From Bradyrhizobium ottawaense (lineage in GTDB: Bacteria > Pseudomonadota > Alphaproteobacteria > Rhizobiales > Xanthobacteraceae), in the NCBI RefSeq assembly GCF_900099825.1, contig NZ_LT629693.1, forward strand, positions 124,001 through 188,000: DNA of 64,000 nucleotides. The letters run 5' to 3'. The notes under the pieces were generated by a model that had not been told where the DNA came from, searched no databases, and was given only the letters and a program-made list of their open reading frames with translations. The position numbers and the translations under genes were made by a program. Shown piece by piece: positions 1-9,544 of the stretch (the first letter of the stretch is position 1; each line of letters starts with the position of its first letter).

Positions 1-649
1 CGACCGCGTCGAAGGCGGCGGCCGGGCCAATGTCGGCGTGCAGGCGACCACGCAATTCGATCGCGGCGGCAGCATCAACGCGTTGTTCGGACAGTCCTAC
101 CAGTTGTTCGGGTTGAACTCGTTTGCGGTCGCGGACGCGACCAATACCGGCGTCGACTCCGGTCTGCAGAACGCGCGGTCCGACTACGTCGCCCGCGTCA
201 ATTACTCGCCGAACCGCACCTATACGTTCAGCGTGCGTTCGCGCATGGATGAAGCGACGCTCAACGTCAACCGCTTCGAGGCCGAAGGCCGCGCGGCGTT
301 CGACCGCTGGTCGGTCAGTCTGATGTACGGCAATTATGCCGCGCAGCCGCAACTCGGATACCTGACCCGACGCGAAGGCCTGCTCGGTTCCGCCTCGGTC
401 AAGGTGGCGGCTAACTGGGTGGTGTCGGGCGGAGCACGCTGGGATCTGGAAGCCAACAAGATCAACCAGTACATCGTCGGCGCCGGTTATGTAGATGACT
501 GCTTCGTGCTGGCTGCGAACTACGTGACATCCTACAACTACACCACAGGCACCACCGCGCCGGTGCTCAGCCACTCGTTCATGTTCCAGATCGGCCTGCG
601 GACCATTGCGACTTCAGGCTCAACGGCCGGCGTCGGCGGAATTCAATAG
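1..649 (+). CDS. lptD: LPS-assembly protein LptD, C-terminal part
   Basis: This is the C-terminal end of the outer-membrane beta-barrel LptD, which inserts lipopolysaccharide into the outer leaflet. The gene enters from the left edge, in frame from base 2, so only about 215 residues are visible. They show alternating aromatic/polar beta-strand pattern, the strand motif GQSYQLFG, and the conserved late motif DDCFVLAANY, which includes one of the cysteines typical of LptD C-termini. The protein ends with a hydrophobic barrel strand (SFMFQIGLRTI) and a short tail. The order lptD, surA-like, pdxA, rsmA is the widely conserved proteobacterial arrangement and supports the call. The start and the N-terminal OstA domain are outside the window. 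Confidence 0.93.
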   Translation, partial: DRVEGGGRANVGVQATTQFDRGGSINALFGQSYQLFGLNSFAVADATNTGVDSGLQNARSDYVARVNYSPNRTYTFSVRSRMDEATLNVNRFEAEGRAAFDRWSVSLMYGNYAAQPQLGYLTRREGLLGSASVKVAANWVVSGGARWDLEANKINQYIVGAGYVDDCFVLAANYVTSYNYTTGTTAPVLSHSFMFQIGLRTIATSGSTAGVGGIQ

Positions 650-718
650 CGCGTGGCCGGACCCGTGCGCGAGAGCGCCCGTGGCACCGCAACAATCGAA
701 TTGGTTGATACGGCAGAC

Positions 719-1666
719 ATGACCATGACGCCCCAAAAACTCTCCCATCAACGCCTGTGGTCGCTGATTGCCGGCTGCGCGATCGTGCTCGGCCTCCTGA
801 CATCTGGCGCCTCGCCGCTCGCCGCACAGACCGTCGCCGTGATGGTCAACGGCGAACCCATCACCAACTACGATATCGAACAACGCACCAAGCTGAATTT
901 CCTGACGACCCGCCAGCAGATGCCGCGGCAGGACGTGATCAACGAACTGATCAATGAAAAGGTCAAGATCAAGGAAGCCAAGAGATTCGGCGTCGACCCC
1001 ACTTCGAGCGACATCGATGAAGCCTATGCGGGGATGGGCTCGCGGATGCGAATTACGACCGACCAACTGACGAAGACACTGGAAGCCCAGGGGGTCCGGC
1101 CCGATACCCTGAAGGCCCGCCTCAAGGCCGAAATGGTTTGGACCAGCCTGGTGCGCGGCCGCTTCAAGGAAAGCCTGCAGATCGCCGAAAAAGAAGTCGC
1201 CGAAGCCGCCCAGGAAGGCGGCGAACCGGTCCAGACCGAGGCGTTCGAATACAAGCTGCAGCCGATCGTCCTGATCGTGCAGCGCGGGTCGGCGCCAGCA
1301 ACGATCGAATTGCGAAAGAAGGAAGCCGAGAGCCTGCGCGAACGCGTCCAGACCTGCGAACAGGCCAACGCCTACTTCAAGTCGATGCAGAACGCGGCGA
1401 TCCGCGCCACCGTGACCAAGACCTCGGCCGACATTCCGGGTCCGCTTCGCGAATTGCTCGACAAGACACCGATCGGTCATCTGACGCCGCCCGAGATCAC
1501 CAAGCAGGGCGTGGAGATGGTGGCCCTGTGCGAAAGGAAGCCGACCAAGATCGATTCGCCGAAGAAGCGGGAAATCCGCGACAAGATGTTCCAGCAGAAA
1601 TACGAGAAGAAGTCGAAGGATTATCTGGACGAAGTCCGCAAGGCCGCGATGATCGAATATCGCTGA
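719..1666 (+). CDS. SurA-like periplasmic chaperone / peptidyl-prolyl isomerase family protein
   Basis: Probable periplasmic chaperone for outer-membrane proteins, 315 aa from the ATG at 719. A second ATG at 725 is equally possible, and a GTG at 653 is in frame but unlikely. A signal peptide is visible (hydrophobic core [12 protein letters not shown], cleavage near AAQT). It is followed by a SurA N-terminal domain beginning [19 protein letters not shown] and the helix motif [15 protein letters not shown]. The C-terminal half resembles a degenerate parvulin domain (residues ~175-270), and I do not see a clear set of parvulin active-site residues, so it may be a chaperone only. It sits 70 bases after lptD and its stop overlaps the pdxA start (TGATG), so the genes are probably co-transcribed. 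Confidence 0.82.
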   Translation: MTMTPQKLSHQRLWSLIAGCAIVLGLLTSGASPLAAQTVAVMVNGEPITNYDIEQRTKLNFLTTRQQMPRQDVINELINEKVKIKEAKRFGVDPTSSDIDEAYAGMGSRMRITTDQLTKTLEAQGVRPDTLKARLKAEMVWTSLVRGRFKESLQIAEKEVAEAAQEGGEPVQTEAFEYKLQPIVLIVQRGSAPATIELRKKEAESLRERVQTCEQANAYFKSMQNAAIRATVTKTSADIPGPLRELLDKTPIGHLTPPEITKQGVEMVALCERKPTKIDSPKKREIRDKMFQQKYEKKSKDYLDEVRKAAMIEYR

Positions 1667-2670
1667 TGGCAAAGCCTCTTGCGCTGACATCCGGCGAGCC
1701 CGCGGGCATCGGCCCCGATATCGCCCTCGAAGCCTGGCTGCGGCGCCGTGAACTGGACCTCCCGCCATTCTATCTGCTCGGCGACCGCGCCTTCTTCGCC
1801 GAGCGGGCAAAGATCCTCGGACTGAAGGTCGAACTCGCCGATGTCGGACCCGACGACGCGCGCGCAACCTTTGCGAACGCGCTGCCCGTGGTCGCCACCG
1901 GTGAAAGCGCAACGGCGCGGCCCGGCCAGCCGGATGTCACCAGCGCCAATGCCGCGCTCGCCTCTATCAGGCACGCGGTCGACCATGTCCGGACCGGACA
2001 AGCGAGCGCGGTCGTCACCAACCCGATTTCCAAGAGCGTGCTCTACCGCGCCGGATTCCGTCATCCCGGCCACACCGAATTTCTCGCCGAACTTGCGGCC
2101 AATGGCGGCCCTGCCCCGCAGCCGGTGATGATGCTGTGGTCGCCGACACTCGCCGTCGTTCCGGTAACGATCCATGTTTCGCTGCGCGATGCGCTCGCCG
2201 ATCTCACCAGCGAGTTGATCGTGTCGACGGCGCGCATTGCGGTTGCGGACCTCAAGGCCCGCTTCGGCGTTGCCGCGCCGCGGCTGGCCGTCTCCGGCCT
2301 CAACCCGCATGCCGGCGAAGAAGGCTCGCTCGGCACCGAAGACATCACCATCGTCACGCCCGCGATCGAGATCCTGCGCCGCGACGGCATCGACGCGCGG
2401 GGACCGCTGCCGGCGGATACGATGTTCCACGCCGCTGCGCGAAAAACCTATGACTGCGCGATCTGCATGTATCACGATCAGGCGCTGATCCCGATCAAGA
2501 CGATTGCGTTCGAGGACGCCGTCAACGTCACGCTGGGATTGCCGTTCATCCGCACCTCGCCGGATCACGGCACGGCCTTCGACATTGCCGGCACCGGCAA
2601 GGCCAATCCGTCGAGCCTCATCGCAGCGCTGCGGCTCGCCGCGCGCATGGCCTGCGCCGGAACGGCATGA
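1666..2670 (+). CDS. pdxA: 4-hydroxythreonine-4-phosphate dehydrogenase PdxA
   Basis: PdxA oxidises 4-phosphohydroxy-L-threonine in the DXP-dependent pathway to pyridoxal 5'-phosphate; it is cytosolic and metal dependent. The protein is 334 aa, normal for the family. Diagnostic stretches are [12 protein letters not shown] (residues 9-20), TNPISK (118-123), PGHTEFL with metal-ligand His136, GLNPHAGE, and YHDQALIP with His270, followed by [13 protein letters not shown]. The ATG at 1666 shares a base with the upstream stop. This start is preferred over upstream in-frame codons because SGEPAGIGP lies close to the N-terminus in the family. The last codons overlap rsmA by four bases, indicating translational coupling. 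Confidence 0.96.
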   Translation: MAKPLALTSGEPAGIGPDIALEAWLRRRELDLPPFYLLGDRAFFAERAKILGLKVELADVGPDDARATFANALPVVATGESATARPGQPDVTSANAALASIRHAVDHVRTGQASAVVTNPISKSVLYRAGFRHPGHTEFLAELAANGGPAPQPVMMLWSPTLAVVPVTIHVSLRDALADLTSELIVSTARIAVADLKARFGVAAPRLAVSGLNPHAGEEGSLGTEDITIVTPAIEILRRDGIDARGPLPADTMFHAAARKTYDCAICMYHDQALIPIKTIAFEDAVNVTLGLPFIRTSPDHGTAFDIAGTGKANPSSLIAALRLAARMACAGTA

Positions 2671-3533
2671 GCGGGATCGACGATCTGCCGCCGCTGCGCG
2701 ACGTCATCCGCGAACACTCCCTTTCGGCGCGCAAATCGCTCGGGCAGAATTTCCTGCTCGACCTCAATCTCACGGCAAGGATCGCGCGCGCCGCCGGTTC
2801 GCTGGAAGGCGCCACCGTGATCGAGATCGGCCCCGGCCCCGGCGGGCTGACGCGGGCGCTGCTGGCGCTCGGCGCCAAACGCGTCATCGCGGTCGAGCGC
2901 GACGAGCGGGCGCTGGCGCCGCTCGACTATATCGCCAAACGCTATCCCGGCCGGCTCGAGATCGTGCACGCCGACGCACAGCATTTCGATCCGCGCCCGA
3001 TGCTGGGCGGCGAGCGGGCCAAGATCGTCGCCAACCTGCCCTACAATATCGCAACCGCTTTGCTGGTGGACTGGCTCTCGGTCGAACCGTGGCCGCCCTG
3101 GTACGACATCATGGTGCTGATGTTCCAGCGCGAGGTCGCCGAGCGGATCGTCGCAAACGAGAATGACGAGGCCTATGGCCGGCTCGCGGTGCTCGCCAAC
3201 TGGCGCGCCGAGACCAAAATCCTGTTCGACATCTCGCCTGCCGCCTTCGTGCCGCAGCCCAAGGTCACCTCCTCGGTGGTGCGGCTGGTGCCGCGCGCGC
3301 ACCCTGAGCCATGCGACCGCCGCGCGCTCGAGCAGGTGGCGGCCGCGGCCTTCGGCCAGCGCCGCAAAATGCTGCGGCAGAGCCTCAAGTCGCTCGCGGT
3401 CGATCCGGCGAGGCTGGCTGCCGCGGCCGATGTCGACGCCACCCGGCGCGCCGAAACGATCCCGGTCTCCGGCTTTGTTGCCATGGCCCGTGAATTGACC
3501 GATATACGAAACACAAAAATGAACGTGCCCTAA
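2667..3533 (+). CDS. rsmA: 16S rRNA (adenine1518/1519-N6)-dimethyltransferase RsmA (KsgA)
   Basis: RsmA dimethylates two adjacent adenosines in the 3'-terminal hairpin of 16S rRNA during late 30S assembly, using S-adenosylmethionine. The 288-residue protein has the family N-terminus [10 protein letters not shown] (residues 23-32), the SAM-binding motif [13 protein letters not shown] (51-63), the acidic ribose ligand region AVERDE, the catalytic motif NLPYNI (123-128), and [10 protein letters not shown]. The ATG overlaps the pdxA stop (ATGA). It is the last gene of the lptD-surA-pdxA-rsmA run; apaG/apaH, which follow in enterobacteria, are absent. Confidence 0.96.
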   Translation: MSGIDDLPPLRDVIREHSLSARKSLGQNFLLDLNLTARIARAAGSLEGATVIEIGPGPGGLTRALLALGAKRVIAVERDERALAPLDYIAKRYPGRLEIVHADAQHFDPRPMLGGERAKIVANLPYNIATALLVDWLSVEPWPPWYDIMVLMFQREVAERIVANENDEAYGRLAVLANWRAETKILFDISPAAFVPQPKVTSSVVRLVPRAHPEPCDRRALEQVAAAAFGQRRKMLRQSLKSLAVDPARLAAAADVDATRRAETIPVSGFVAMARELTDIRNTKMNVP

Positions 3534-3556
3534 AATTCCGCTGAGGAGAAAATGCC

Positions 3557-4615
3557 ATGGCGCTGATGCGTCGCCAGTCTTTGGTCAAGTTTGATGCGCC
3601 CCTGTGCGAAACCATTGTCGACACACCGAAGCCGCAAGGACGGGAAGTTCTGGTCCGTATCGAGCGCTGCGGCCTCTGTCACTCCGACCTGCACATCCAG
3701 GACGGCTACGCCGACCTCGGCGGCGGCAAGCGGCTCGACACCACGCGCGGCATGACGCTGCCGTTCACGCTCGGCCACGAGATCGCCGGTGTCGTCGAGG
3801 AAGTCGGGCCAGACGCGTCGAAGGACCTGATCGGAAAGAAGCAGGCGGTATTCCCCTGGATCGGCTGCGGCCAGTGCCGCGACTGCGCCAACGGCGATGA
3901 GAACCTTTGCGTCAAGCAGCGCTTCCTCGGCGTCTCGATCGACGGCGGTTTCGCCAGCCACGTGCTGGTGCCCGACGCCAAATACCTGCTGGATTACGAT
4001 CCGCTGCCGGTCAACCAGGCGGCAACCCTGATGTGCTCCGGCGTCACCGCCTATGGCGCGTTGAAGCGGCTGGTCGATCGCCCGCGGCAGCGCAATCTGC
4101 TGCTGATCGGCCTCGGCGGCGTCGGCATGATGGGACTTTCGTTCGCGCAAGCGATGTTCAAGCAGAAGATCGCGGTGGCGGATCTCAGCCCTGCCGCGCG
4201 CGAGTCCGCGCTCGCGAACGGCGCGGCTGTGGCCTACGATCCGTCCGAGCCCGATGTCGTCAAGCGGATGATCAAGGAGACCGAGGGCGGCTTCGACGAG
4301 ATCGTCGATTTTGCCGGCAACGAGAAATCCATGGCCTTTGCAGTGTCGGTTGTGGCGCGCGGCGGCAAGATCGTGGTCTCCGGCCTGATGGGCGGCAATT
4401 TCAGCCTGCCGATGGTGCAATGGGTCTACAAGCGCATGACCATCGAAGGCTTCATGGTCGGCACGCTCGAAGAGGCCAAGGAGTTGATGTCGCTGGCACG
4501 CGCCGGTAAGATCAAACCGACGCCGATGAAGGAAGAGCCGATGGCCGACGTCCAGAAATGGATCGAAGAGCTGCGGGCCGGCAAGGTGGTTGGACGTATC
4601 GTGTTGAAGAACTGA
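3557..4615 (+). CDS. Zinc-dependent alcohol dehydrogenase
   Basis: Medium-chain zinc alcohol dehydrogenase, 352 aa, expected to oxidise alcohols or reduce aldehydes with NAD(H). The catalytic-zinc motif is GLCHSDLH with Cys41, plus His73-Glu74 in LGHEIAG. The structural-zinc cysteines are C104, C107, C110 and C118 (spacing CxxCxxCx7C). The nucleotide-binding glycine motif is GLGGVGMMG. A strong ribosome binding site (gaggag) lies 8-10 bases before the ATG. It starts 23 bases after rsmA and could be read from the same transcript. The substrate cannot be told from the sequence; it is closer to AdhP-like enzymes than to quinone reductases. Confidence 0.9.
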   Translation: MALMRRQSLVKFDAPLCETIVDTPKPQGREVLVRIERCGLCHSDLHIQDGYADLGGGKRLDTTRGMTLPFTLGHEIAGVVEEVGPDASKDLIGKKQAVFPWIGCGQCRDCANGDENLCVKQRFLGVSIDGGFASHVLVPDAKYLLDYDPLPVNQAATLMCSGVTAYGALKRLVDRPRQRNLLLIGLGGVGMMGLSFAQAMFKQKIAVADLSPAARESALANGAAVAYDPSEPDVVKRMIKETEGGFDEIVDFAGNEKSMAFAVSVVARGGKIVVSGLMGGNFSLPMVQWVYKRMTIEGFMVGTLEEAKELMSLARAGKIKPTPMKEEPMADVQKWIEELRAGKVVGRIVLKN

Positions 4616-4638
4616 CGCGGAGCCCTCTGAACACGACA

Positions 4639-4726
4639 TTCTCGAACGTTTCACGTTCTCGAACGTTTCGAGAAAGGAAAGCCTTAAAAAAATAGAGCAC
4701 CCGGCTCCAGCACGGTCGGAGCCGGG
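4639..4726. promoter_or_regulatory. Intergenic inverted repeats and GC-rich hairpin before the binding-protein gene
   Basis: Two features lie between the dehydrogenase and the binding protein. First, a tandem repeat ttctcgaacgttt occurs twice (4639-4680), the second copy running into an imperfect palindrome; it could be an operator. Second, a perfect 9-bp stem (4700-4708 pairs with 4718-4726, loop 9 bases) is preceded by an A-tract at 4685-4692. Read on the minus strand this is a hairpin followed by a T-run, the form of an intrinsic terminator, yet no minus-strand gene runs into it. On the plus strand it lacks a T-run. Confidence 0.4.
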
Positions 4727-4764
4727 AAAGCTCAACGCTTCGCGATTGACAGAGGGAGACGCTG

Positions 4765-6006
4765 ATGGCTTCCGGGACTCATTCGAAGCTTGCCGCTTGC
4801 GCGGCGCCTGCGAAGCTTGCCGCTTGCGCGGCGCTGATGCTCGCGATTTTGACGGCCCCCGCATTGGCGCAGAAGCGCTATGGCCCGGGAGTCAGCGACA
4901 CCGAGATCAAGATCGGCACCACGACGCCCTATAGCGGCCCCGCCTCCGCCTATGCCGCCGGCGCGATCTCCGCCACCGCCTATTTCGAGATGATCAACGA
5001 ACAGGGCGGCGTCAACGGACGCAAGATCAACTTCATCAGCCTCGACGATGCCTACAGCCCGCCGAAGACGGTCGAACAGATCCGGCGCCTGATCGAGAGC
5101 GACGAAGTGTCGTTCCTGGTCAACCCGGTCGGCACCGCGACCAACATGGCGGTGTACAAATACATCAACCAGAAGCAGGTACCTCACCTCTTCATCGGCA
5201 CCGGCGCTACCGTCTTCAACGATCCCGAACATTTCCCGTGGACGATGAGCTGGACGCCGCATTACGCGTCCGAGGGCGAGATCTATGCCCGTTACATCCT
5301 GTCGACCATGCCCAATGCAAAGATCGGCATCCTGGCGCAGAACGACGATCTCGGCCGGGATTACCTCCTCGGATTCAAGCGCGGGCTCGGCGACAAGGCG
5401 TCGACGATGATCGTCTCGTCGCAGACCTACAATACCAGCGATCCCACCGTCGACTCCCAGGTGGTGACGCTGAAGTCGTCCGGCGCCGATGTCTTCTTCA
5501 TCGTCTCGGTACCGAAATTCGCAGCGCAAGCCATTCGCAAGGCGTACGACATCGACTGGCACCCGCAGGAATTCGTCTCCAGCGTCGGCTCGTCGATTGC
5601 GGGCGCGATCAGGCCGGCCGGCTTCGAAGCCGCCAAGGGCATCATCTCCGCCGCCTATCAGAAAGACCCGGCCGATCCGCAATGGGCCAATGATCCGGCG
5701 ATGAAGGCGTGGAATGTCTGGATGGACAAGTACAATCCGCGCATCAACAAGAGCGACTACTACGCGCCCTATGGCTACAATATCGGCTTCGCGGTGGTCG
5801 CGCTGCTCAAGCAGTGCGGCGACGATCTGACCCGCGAGAACATCATGAAGCAGGCCTCCCATCTCGACATGGAACTGCCGTTGCTGCTGCCGGGCATCCG
5901 ACTGAAGACCAGCCCTACCGATCTGCGACCGATCAAGCAGATGCGGCTGGTCCGCTTCAACGGCGAACGCTACGTGCTGTTCAGCGACGTGCTCGAGAGC
6001 AACTAG
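4765..6006 (+). CDS. ABC transporter substrate-binding protein, branched-chain amino acid (LivK) family
   Basis: Periplasmic binding protein of the Leu/Ile/Val-type receptor family, 413 aa. These proteins deliver a small ligand (amino acids, but in this clade often aromatic acids or other organic acids) to an ABC importer. A signal peptide ends near APALAQ. The mature protein begins with VSDTEIKIGTTTPYSG and continues with two lobes containing EMINEQGGVNGRKI and QTYNTSDPTVDSQV. A ribosome binding site (agggaga) precedes the ATG. No permease or ATPase genes are adjacent, so it is an orphan receptor here. The signal peptide carries a 27-base tandem duplication. An IS701-family element begins directly after the TAG stop, which lies inside the element's CTAG target duplication. 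Confidence 0.9.
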   Translation: MASGTHSKLAACAAPAKLAACAALMLAILTAPALAQKRYGPGVSDTEIKIGTTTPYSGPASAYAAGAISATAYFEMINEQGGVNGRKINFISLDDAYSPPKTVEQIRRLIESDEVSFLVNPVGTATNMAVYKYINQKQVPHLFIGTGATVFNDPEHFPWTMSWTPHYASEGEIYARYILSTMPNAKIGILAQNDDLGRDYLLGFKRGLGDKASTMIVSSQTYNTSDPTVDSQVVTLKSSGADVFFIVSVPKFAAQAIRKAYDIDWHPQEFVSSVGSSIAGAIRPAGFEAAKGIISAAYQKDPADPQWANDPAMKAWNVWMDKYNPRINKSDYYAPYGYNIGFAVVALLKQCGDDLTRENIMKQASHLDMELPLLLPGIRLKTSPTDLRPIKQMRLVRFNGERYVLFSDVLESN

Positions 6007-7461
6007 CACTACTTTGGCAGATTTATTCACGCTGCTGCTTTCCGCCGATTTGTCTTCTACAGTACGGGCATCGCTGAGGTCGTGGTTGAACGATGAGATC
6101 GACGATGGCTTGGCGTACGGCCGGCAGGCTCGGCTGAGGCGGTGGACCGTTGATTCTTTTTTTTCCGCCCCGCTTGTGCGAGACGGCGATGCTGGAGGAA
6201 TGCGTAAGCGATCATGGTCATGAGCGCATGACGATGAAGGCCCTGCCAGGATCGTCCCTCGAAGTGATCAAGCCCGAGTTCCTCTTTCAACTGCTGATGG
6301 GCCTGTTCGCAAATCCATCGAGCTTTGATCGTGGCAGCTAACGTGCGCAGATTCATCTCGGCCGGCATATTGGCGAGATAATATTTCTTCTCCCCCGACG
6401 TCCTGTGTTCGCCGATAAGCCAGGCTTCGTCCCCCGGAAGATGCTGCTGGCCCATGTCCTTGATCCGCTGCGGAGGTCCATCAGCGGTCCGCACGCGAAT
6501 CGCGGCGAAGCGAGCTTCCAGCCGGCCCTTGGTCCCGTTTCGCCAACTCACATTTTGCCACTTAGCATTGGCCAGCATGTCTTCGGCTGCCCTCGACAGG
6601 ATATCGGGAATGTGCCGCTTGCGGGGACGACCTCGACCGGCGACCGGCCAGATCAATTTAACCTCCACCGGATAAACCTTCTGGTGACGAGGGATACCGA
6701 CGGCCCAGGCCAGGCCGCGTGTCGTTAGCCCCTGACGGAACGGCGCGCTGAGGCCGTAACCGGCATCCGCCAGCACGCAGCCAAAGCGCATACCGGCTGC
6801 CATCACGCGATCGATCTCCGCCAAGGCGATCTCTGGCTTGGTCCGCGCTGCGCGGTGCTCGACTGGAACGCCCGCACGCTTCAAACGCACCGGATTGCTC
6901 GTCCAACTCTCGGGAACGAAGAGACGTAACGCCACCATGACCGGCACTTCACCCCGCGCAAGCGTCAGCGACACCAACGTTTGGCAATTGGCCGTCTTGC
7001 CGAGAGATGAGGCATATTGAGGAGCCACACCAACCGAACGATCGCCCTTCTTCGGCATCGCGGTGTCGTCAATGACCAGCACCGCATCACTGCCGCCAAC
7101 GAGGCGATCGGCCTGAACCAGCAATTCCGACTCCAATGGCGCCGCATCCCAGACACCATCAGCGATGAAATGATGCAACTGGTCATAGTCGCCCGGTGCC
7201 AGCCGCGCCGCCATCGGCTGGACGCTCTTGCGATCGCCTGGTCCAATCAGTCCCGAGATATAAAGCGGACACATCCGTCGCCGGGCCTTGTGACCCAAGC
7301 GATCCAGGAATGGCTTGAGCCAGCGTCCAAGCTCGTCTTCCCACTTCGGTGTCGTGTTCACCATGGTCGGCCCTCCAAAAGCCGACCACCCATGAATCAT
7401 TGAAAATCTGATTCGGGAATCCAGTTTCGCCGATCAATTGCAATAATCTGCCAAAGTAGTG
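6007..7461 (-). mobile_element. IS701-family insertion sequence, complete, with CTAG target duplication
   Basis: A 1455-bp element whose ends are visible. The left end starts cactactttggcagatt and the right end is its exact reverse complement, giving terminal inverted repeats of at least 17 bp. The 4-bp sequence ctag occurs on both sides (6003-6006 and 7462-7465), matching the YTAR target preference known for IS701. The single transposase gene is on the minus strand. Insertion was immediately after the coding region of the binding protein, so that gene kept its own stop codon. Confidence 0.93.
6057..7364 (-). CDS. IS701-family DDE transposase
   Basis: Transposase of the flanking insertion sequence, 435 aa from the ATG at 7364, which has a good ribosome binding site (ggaggg). 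An upstream ATG at 7400 is in frame but less well placed. RNase H-fold acidic motifs are visible in order: VIDDTAMPKKG, CVLADAGYG and the glutamate-containing CEQAHQQLKEELGLDHFEG, the last also matching the Y-x-x-K-like C-terminal pattern of IS4/IS701 relatives. The C-terminus is basic and Ser/Thr rich. No frameshift or stop interrupts it, and with the intact terminal repeats the element could be active. Confidence 0.93.
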   Translation of the reverse strand: MVNTTPKWEDELGRWLKPFLDRLGHKARRRMCPLYISGLIGPGDRKSVQPMAARLAPGDYDQLHHFIADGVWDAAPLESELLVQADRLVGGSDAVLVIDDTAMPKKGDRSVGVAPQYASSLGKTANCQTLVSLTLARGEVPVMVALRLFVPESWTSNPVRLKRAGVPVEHRAARTKPEIALAEIDRVMAAGMRFGCVLADAGYGLSAPFRQGLTTRGLAWAVGIPRHQKVYPVEVKLIWPVAGRGRPRKRHIPDILSRAAEDMLANAKWQNVSWRNGTKGRLEARFAAIRVRTADGPPQRIKDMGQQHLPGDEAWLIGEHRTSGEKKYYLANMPAEMNLRTLAATIKARWICEQAHQQLKEELGLDHFEGRSWQGLHRHALMTMIAYAFLQHRRLAQAGRKKKNQRSTASAEPAGRTPSHRRSHRSTTTSAMPVL

Positions 7462-7603
7462 CTAGGCCGTGAAGCCATAAATCCGCCGGGCGGACTTGCG
7501 AGGTCCGCTATGCCCTGGAAGCGGACGTTCGCGCTGGCCTTCAGCATGCCTGTTTTGTGCAAAAGCGGTCATTCGATCACCTCGTCGGCACGAGGCGCCA
7601 GGC

Positions 7604-9382
7604 TCATTCGGGCAGCCCTGCTTTGCGGAGGCCCTCAATCAGCAGCTTGGAGTTTGATTGCACGGCCCGAGCGATCCACGCTGATATTGTAAAGGCGGGA
7701 TCAATCTCAAGCAGGCGAGCCGCCGCCTCACGGGCCTCAGCGTCACGTCCGAGATGGGCGAAAGCGGACGCGAGACAGCGGCAAGCCGTCGAGTAGGAGG
7801 GGTTCTGACGAAGGGCTTTTTTCCCTGCGGCAATGGCCTCGTCAAAGCGACGAAGCTCAATCAAGGCAAACCCCATGCCGGCATACAACCGATATAGCAG
7901 TGGGTCTAGCGGGCTCATGCGCATGGCACGTTCAAAGCTCCGGAGCGCTTCGTCTGGCAGCCCGGCGTTTCTGTAGACCCAGCCTCTGAAGTGCCATGCA
8001 CTAAATGAATTTGGGTTGAGCGCGACCGCCCGGCCTGCCATTTCAACCTCATTTTCACAATCGCCGACCATGAAGGCTGAGATTGCGGCGGCCAATGCCA
8101 GGGTTTCTGGATCACTATCGTCGAGGCTCAATGCCAAGCGAAGAAGCCGAATTGCTTCCTTGCGGTCGAATTGAGGATCGATCGCGTAGCCTAAAATGAC
8201 GTTGAGCATGTGACAGTGACCTGCCAGAGCCGCGACGAAGGCGAACCGCGGGTCCAGCTCCAGAGCGCGCTGAGCCAGCCTTATCGTCTCGGCCAGCCCT
8301 TCGCGGGTGGTCGCGTAATACTGCTGCATGGCCCGGAGAAAAAGATCATAGGCAGTGAGGTTCTCTGGTCGTCGCCGCGTCGCTATCGCAATTTCGGTTT
8401 GAAACAGCTTTGGCTGAATGGCTGAGACAACGGCGAGCGTTACTTCGTCCTGCAAAGCGAAAATGTCGGTCAGGTCACGCTCGAACCTGTCCGCCCAAAT
8501 GTGCGCACCTGTTACCGCATCGATCAACTGTCCCGTGATCCGGACTTTACCCGCCGCCTTGCGCACGGACCCCTCAAGGACATAGCGCACGCCAAGCCTG
8601 CGTCCGATTTCCTTGATGTCGACGGCCTTCCCCTTGAAGGTGAAACTCGAATTCCGAGCGATCACGAACAACCATTTGAACCGCGAGAGCGCGGTGATGA
8701 TTTCTTCAACCATCCCGTCCGCAAAATACTCCTGTTCGGGGTCGCCGGACATGTTCTCGAACGGAAGCACGGCGATAGACGGCTTGTCCGGGAGTGCCGG
8801 AGCTTGCGTGCTATCGACAGGCGGCTCTATCGGCGCCGCCGCAGAACCGCTCGCATTCATCCTGAACCGCCACGCGCGCATCGGCTCGGCAATGTTTTTC
8901 AGGATCTGCGGCCCTATATCCTCGAAGGCGGTATCGACCTTCCCGCGGATTTGACGTTGTGCGTCGTCGGAGATGCAAACGCCGCCGGGCTCCGCAATCC
9001 CTTCAAGACGGGCGGCGATATTGACGCCGTCGCCAAAGATATCGTTGTCATCGACGATGATGTCGCCAACGTGGATGCCGATGCGAAATTCGATCCGCTT
9101 GACCTGCGGTATCGTAGCATTTTGCTCAGCCATACCGCGCTGGACCTCAATGGCGCAGCGTACCGCATCTACGACACTGCCGAACTCAGCGAGCACGCCA
9201 TCGCCCGTGTGCTTGACGACCTTGCCACGATGTTCGCTGATCTTGGGATCAGCGAGTCCACGCAAACGCTCCCTCAGCCGGACGTGTGTCCCTTCCTCGT
9301 CCGAGCCGGTTAGGCGACTATATCCAGCCACATCAGCCGCAAGGATAGCTGCAAGCCGCCGTTCAACGCGATTGTCGGTCAA
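7604..9382 (-). CDS. Class III adenylate/guanylate cyclase with TolB-like domain and TPR repeats
   Basis: Soluble 592-residue protein. The N-terminal class III cyclase domain (residues ~5-180) has metal-binding aspartates in ILAADVAGYS (Asp17) and HTGDGVLAEF (Asp61), and the transition-state motif GDGVNIAARLEGIAEPGG. A TolB-N-like segment follows (PSIAVLPFENMSGDPEQEYF through ITGQLIDAVTGAHIWADRF, ~200-320). The C-terminal part (~340-585) is tetratricopeptide helices such as NAGLPDEALRSFERAM. This architecture is abundant in Bradyrhizobium; it presumably makes cAMP in response to protein-protein contacts sensed by the TPRs, but the signal is unknown. It is complete and lies between two insertion sequences. 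Confidence 0.9.
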   Translation of the reverse strand: MTDNRVERRLAAILAADVAGYSRLTGSDEEGTHVRLRERLRGLADPKISEHRGKVVKHTGDGVLAEFGSVVDAVRCAIEVQRGMAEQNATIPQVKRIEFRIGIHVGDIIVDDNDIFGDGVNIAARLEGIAEPGGVCISDDAQRQIRGKVDTAFEDIGPQILKNIAEPMRAWRFRMNASGSAAAPIEPPVDSTQAPALPDKPSIAVLPFENMSGDPEQEYFADGMVEEIITALSRFKWLFVIARNSSFTFKGKAVDIKEIGRRLGVRYVLEGSVRKAAGKVRITGQLIDAVTGAHIWADRFERDLTDIFALQDEVTLAVVSAIQPKLFQTEIAIATRRRPENLTAYDLFLRAMQQYYATTREGLAETIRLAQRALELDPRFAFVAALAGHCHMLNVILGYAIDPQFDRKEAIRLLRLALSLDDSDPETLALAAAISAFMVGDCENEVEMAGRAVALNPNSFSAWHFRGWVYRNAGLPDEALRSFERAMRMSPLDPLLYRLYAGMGFALIELRRFDEAIAAGKKALRQNPSYSTACRCLASAFAHLGRDAEAREAAARLLEIDPAFTISAWIARAVQSNSKLLIEGLRKAGLPE

Positions 9383-9544
9383 AACGGCCTCCCGAGATCG
9401 GTAGATCCGTTGGACATATCAAAGCATAGGGTGTTGCCCTTGGGCTAGGGCCAACGTCTCAGAATGGGATGGACCGGCCGTGCTCCCGCCCCGAACCGCT
9501 CAGAGAATGAGCGGGGGGCTTAGCAGCACGAGGAGCACATCGCT

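Noticed and set aside
2565..3302. Long minus-strand frame opposite rsmA
   Set aside because: It is the antisense shadow of pdxA/rsmA, with biased composition and no family match.
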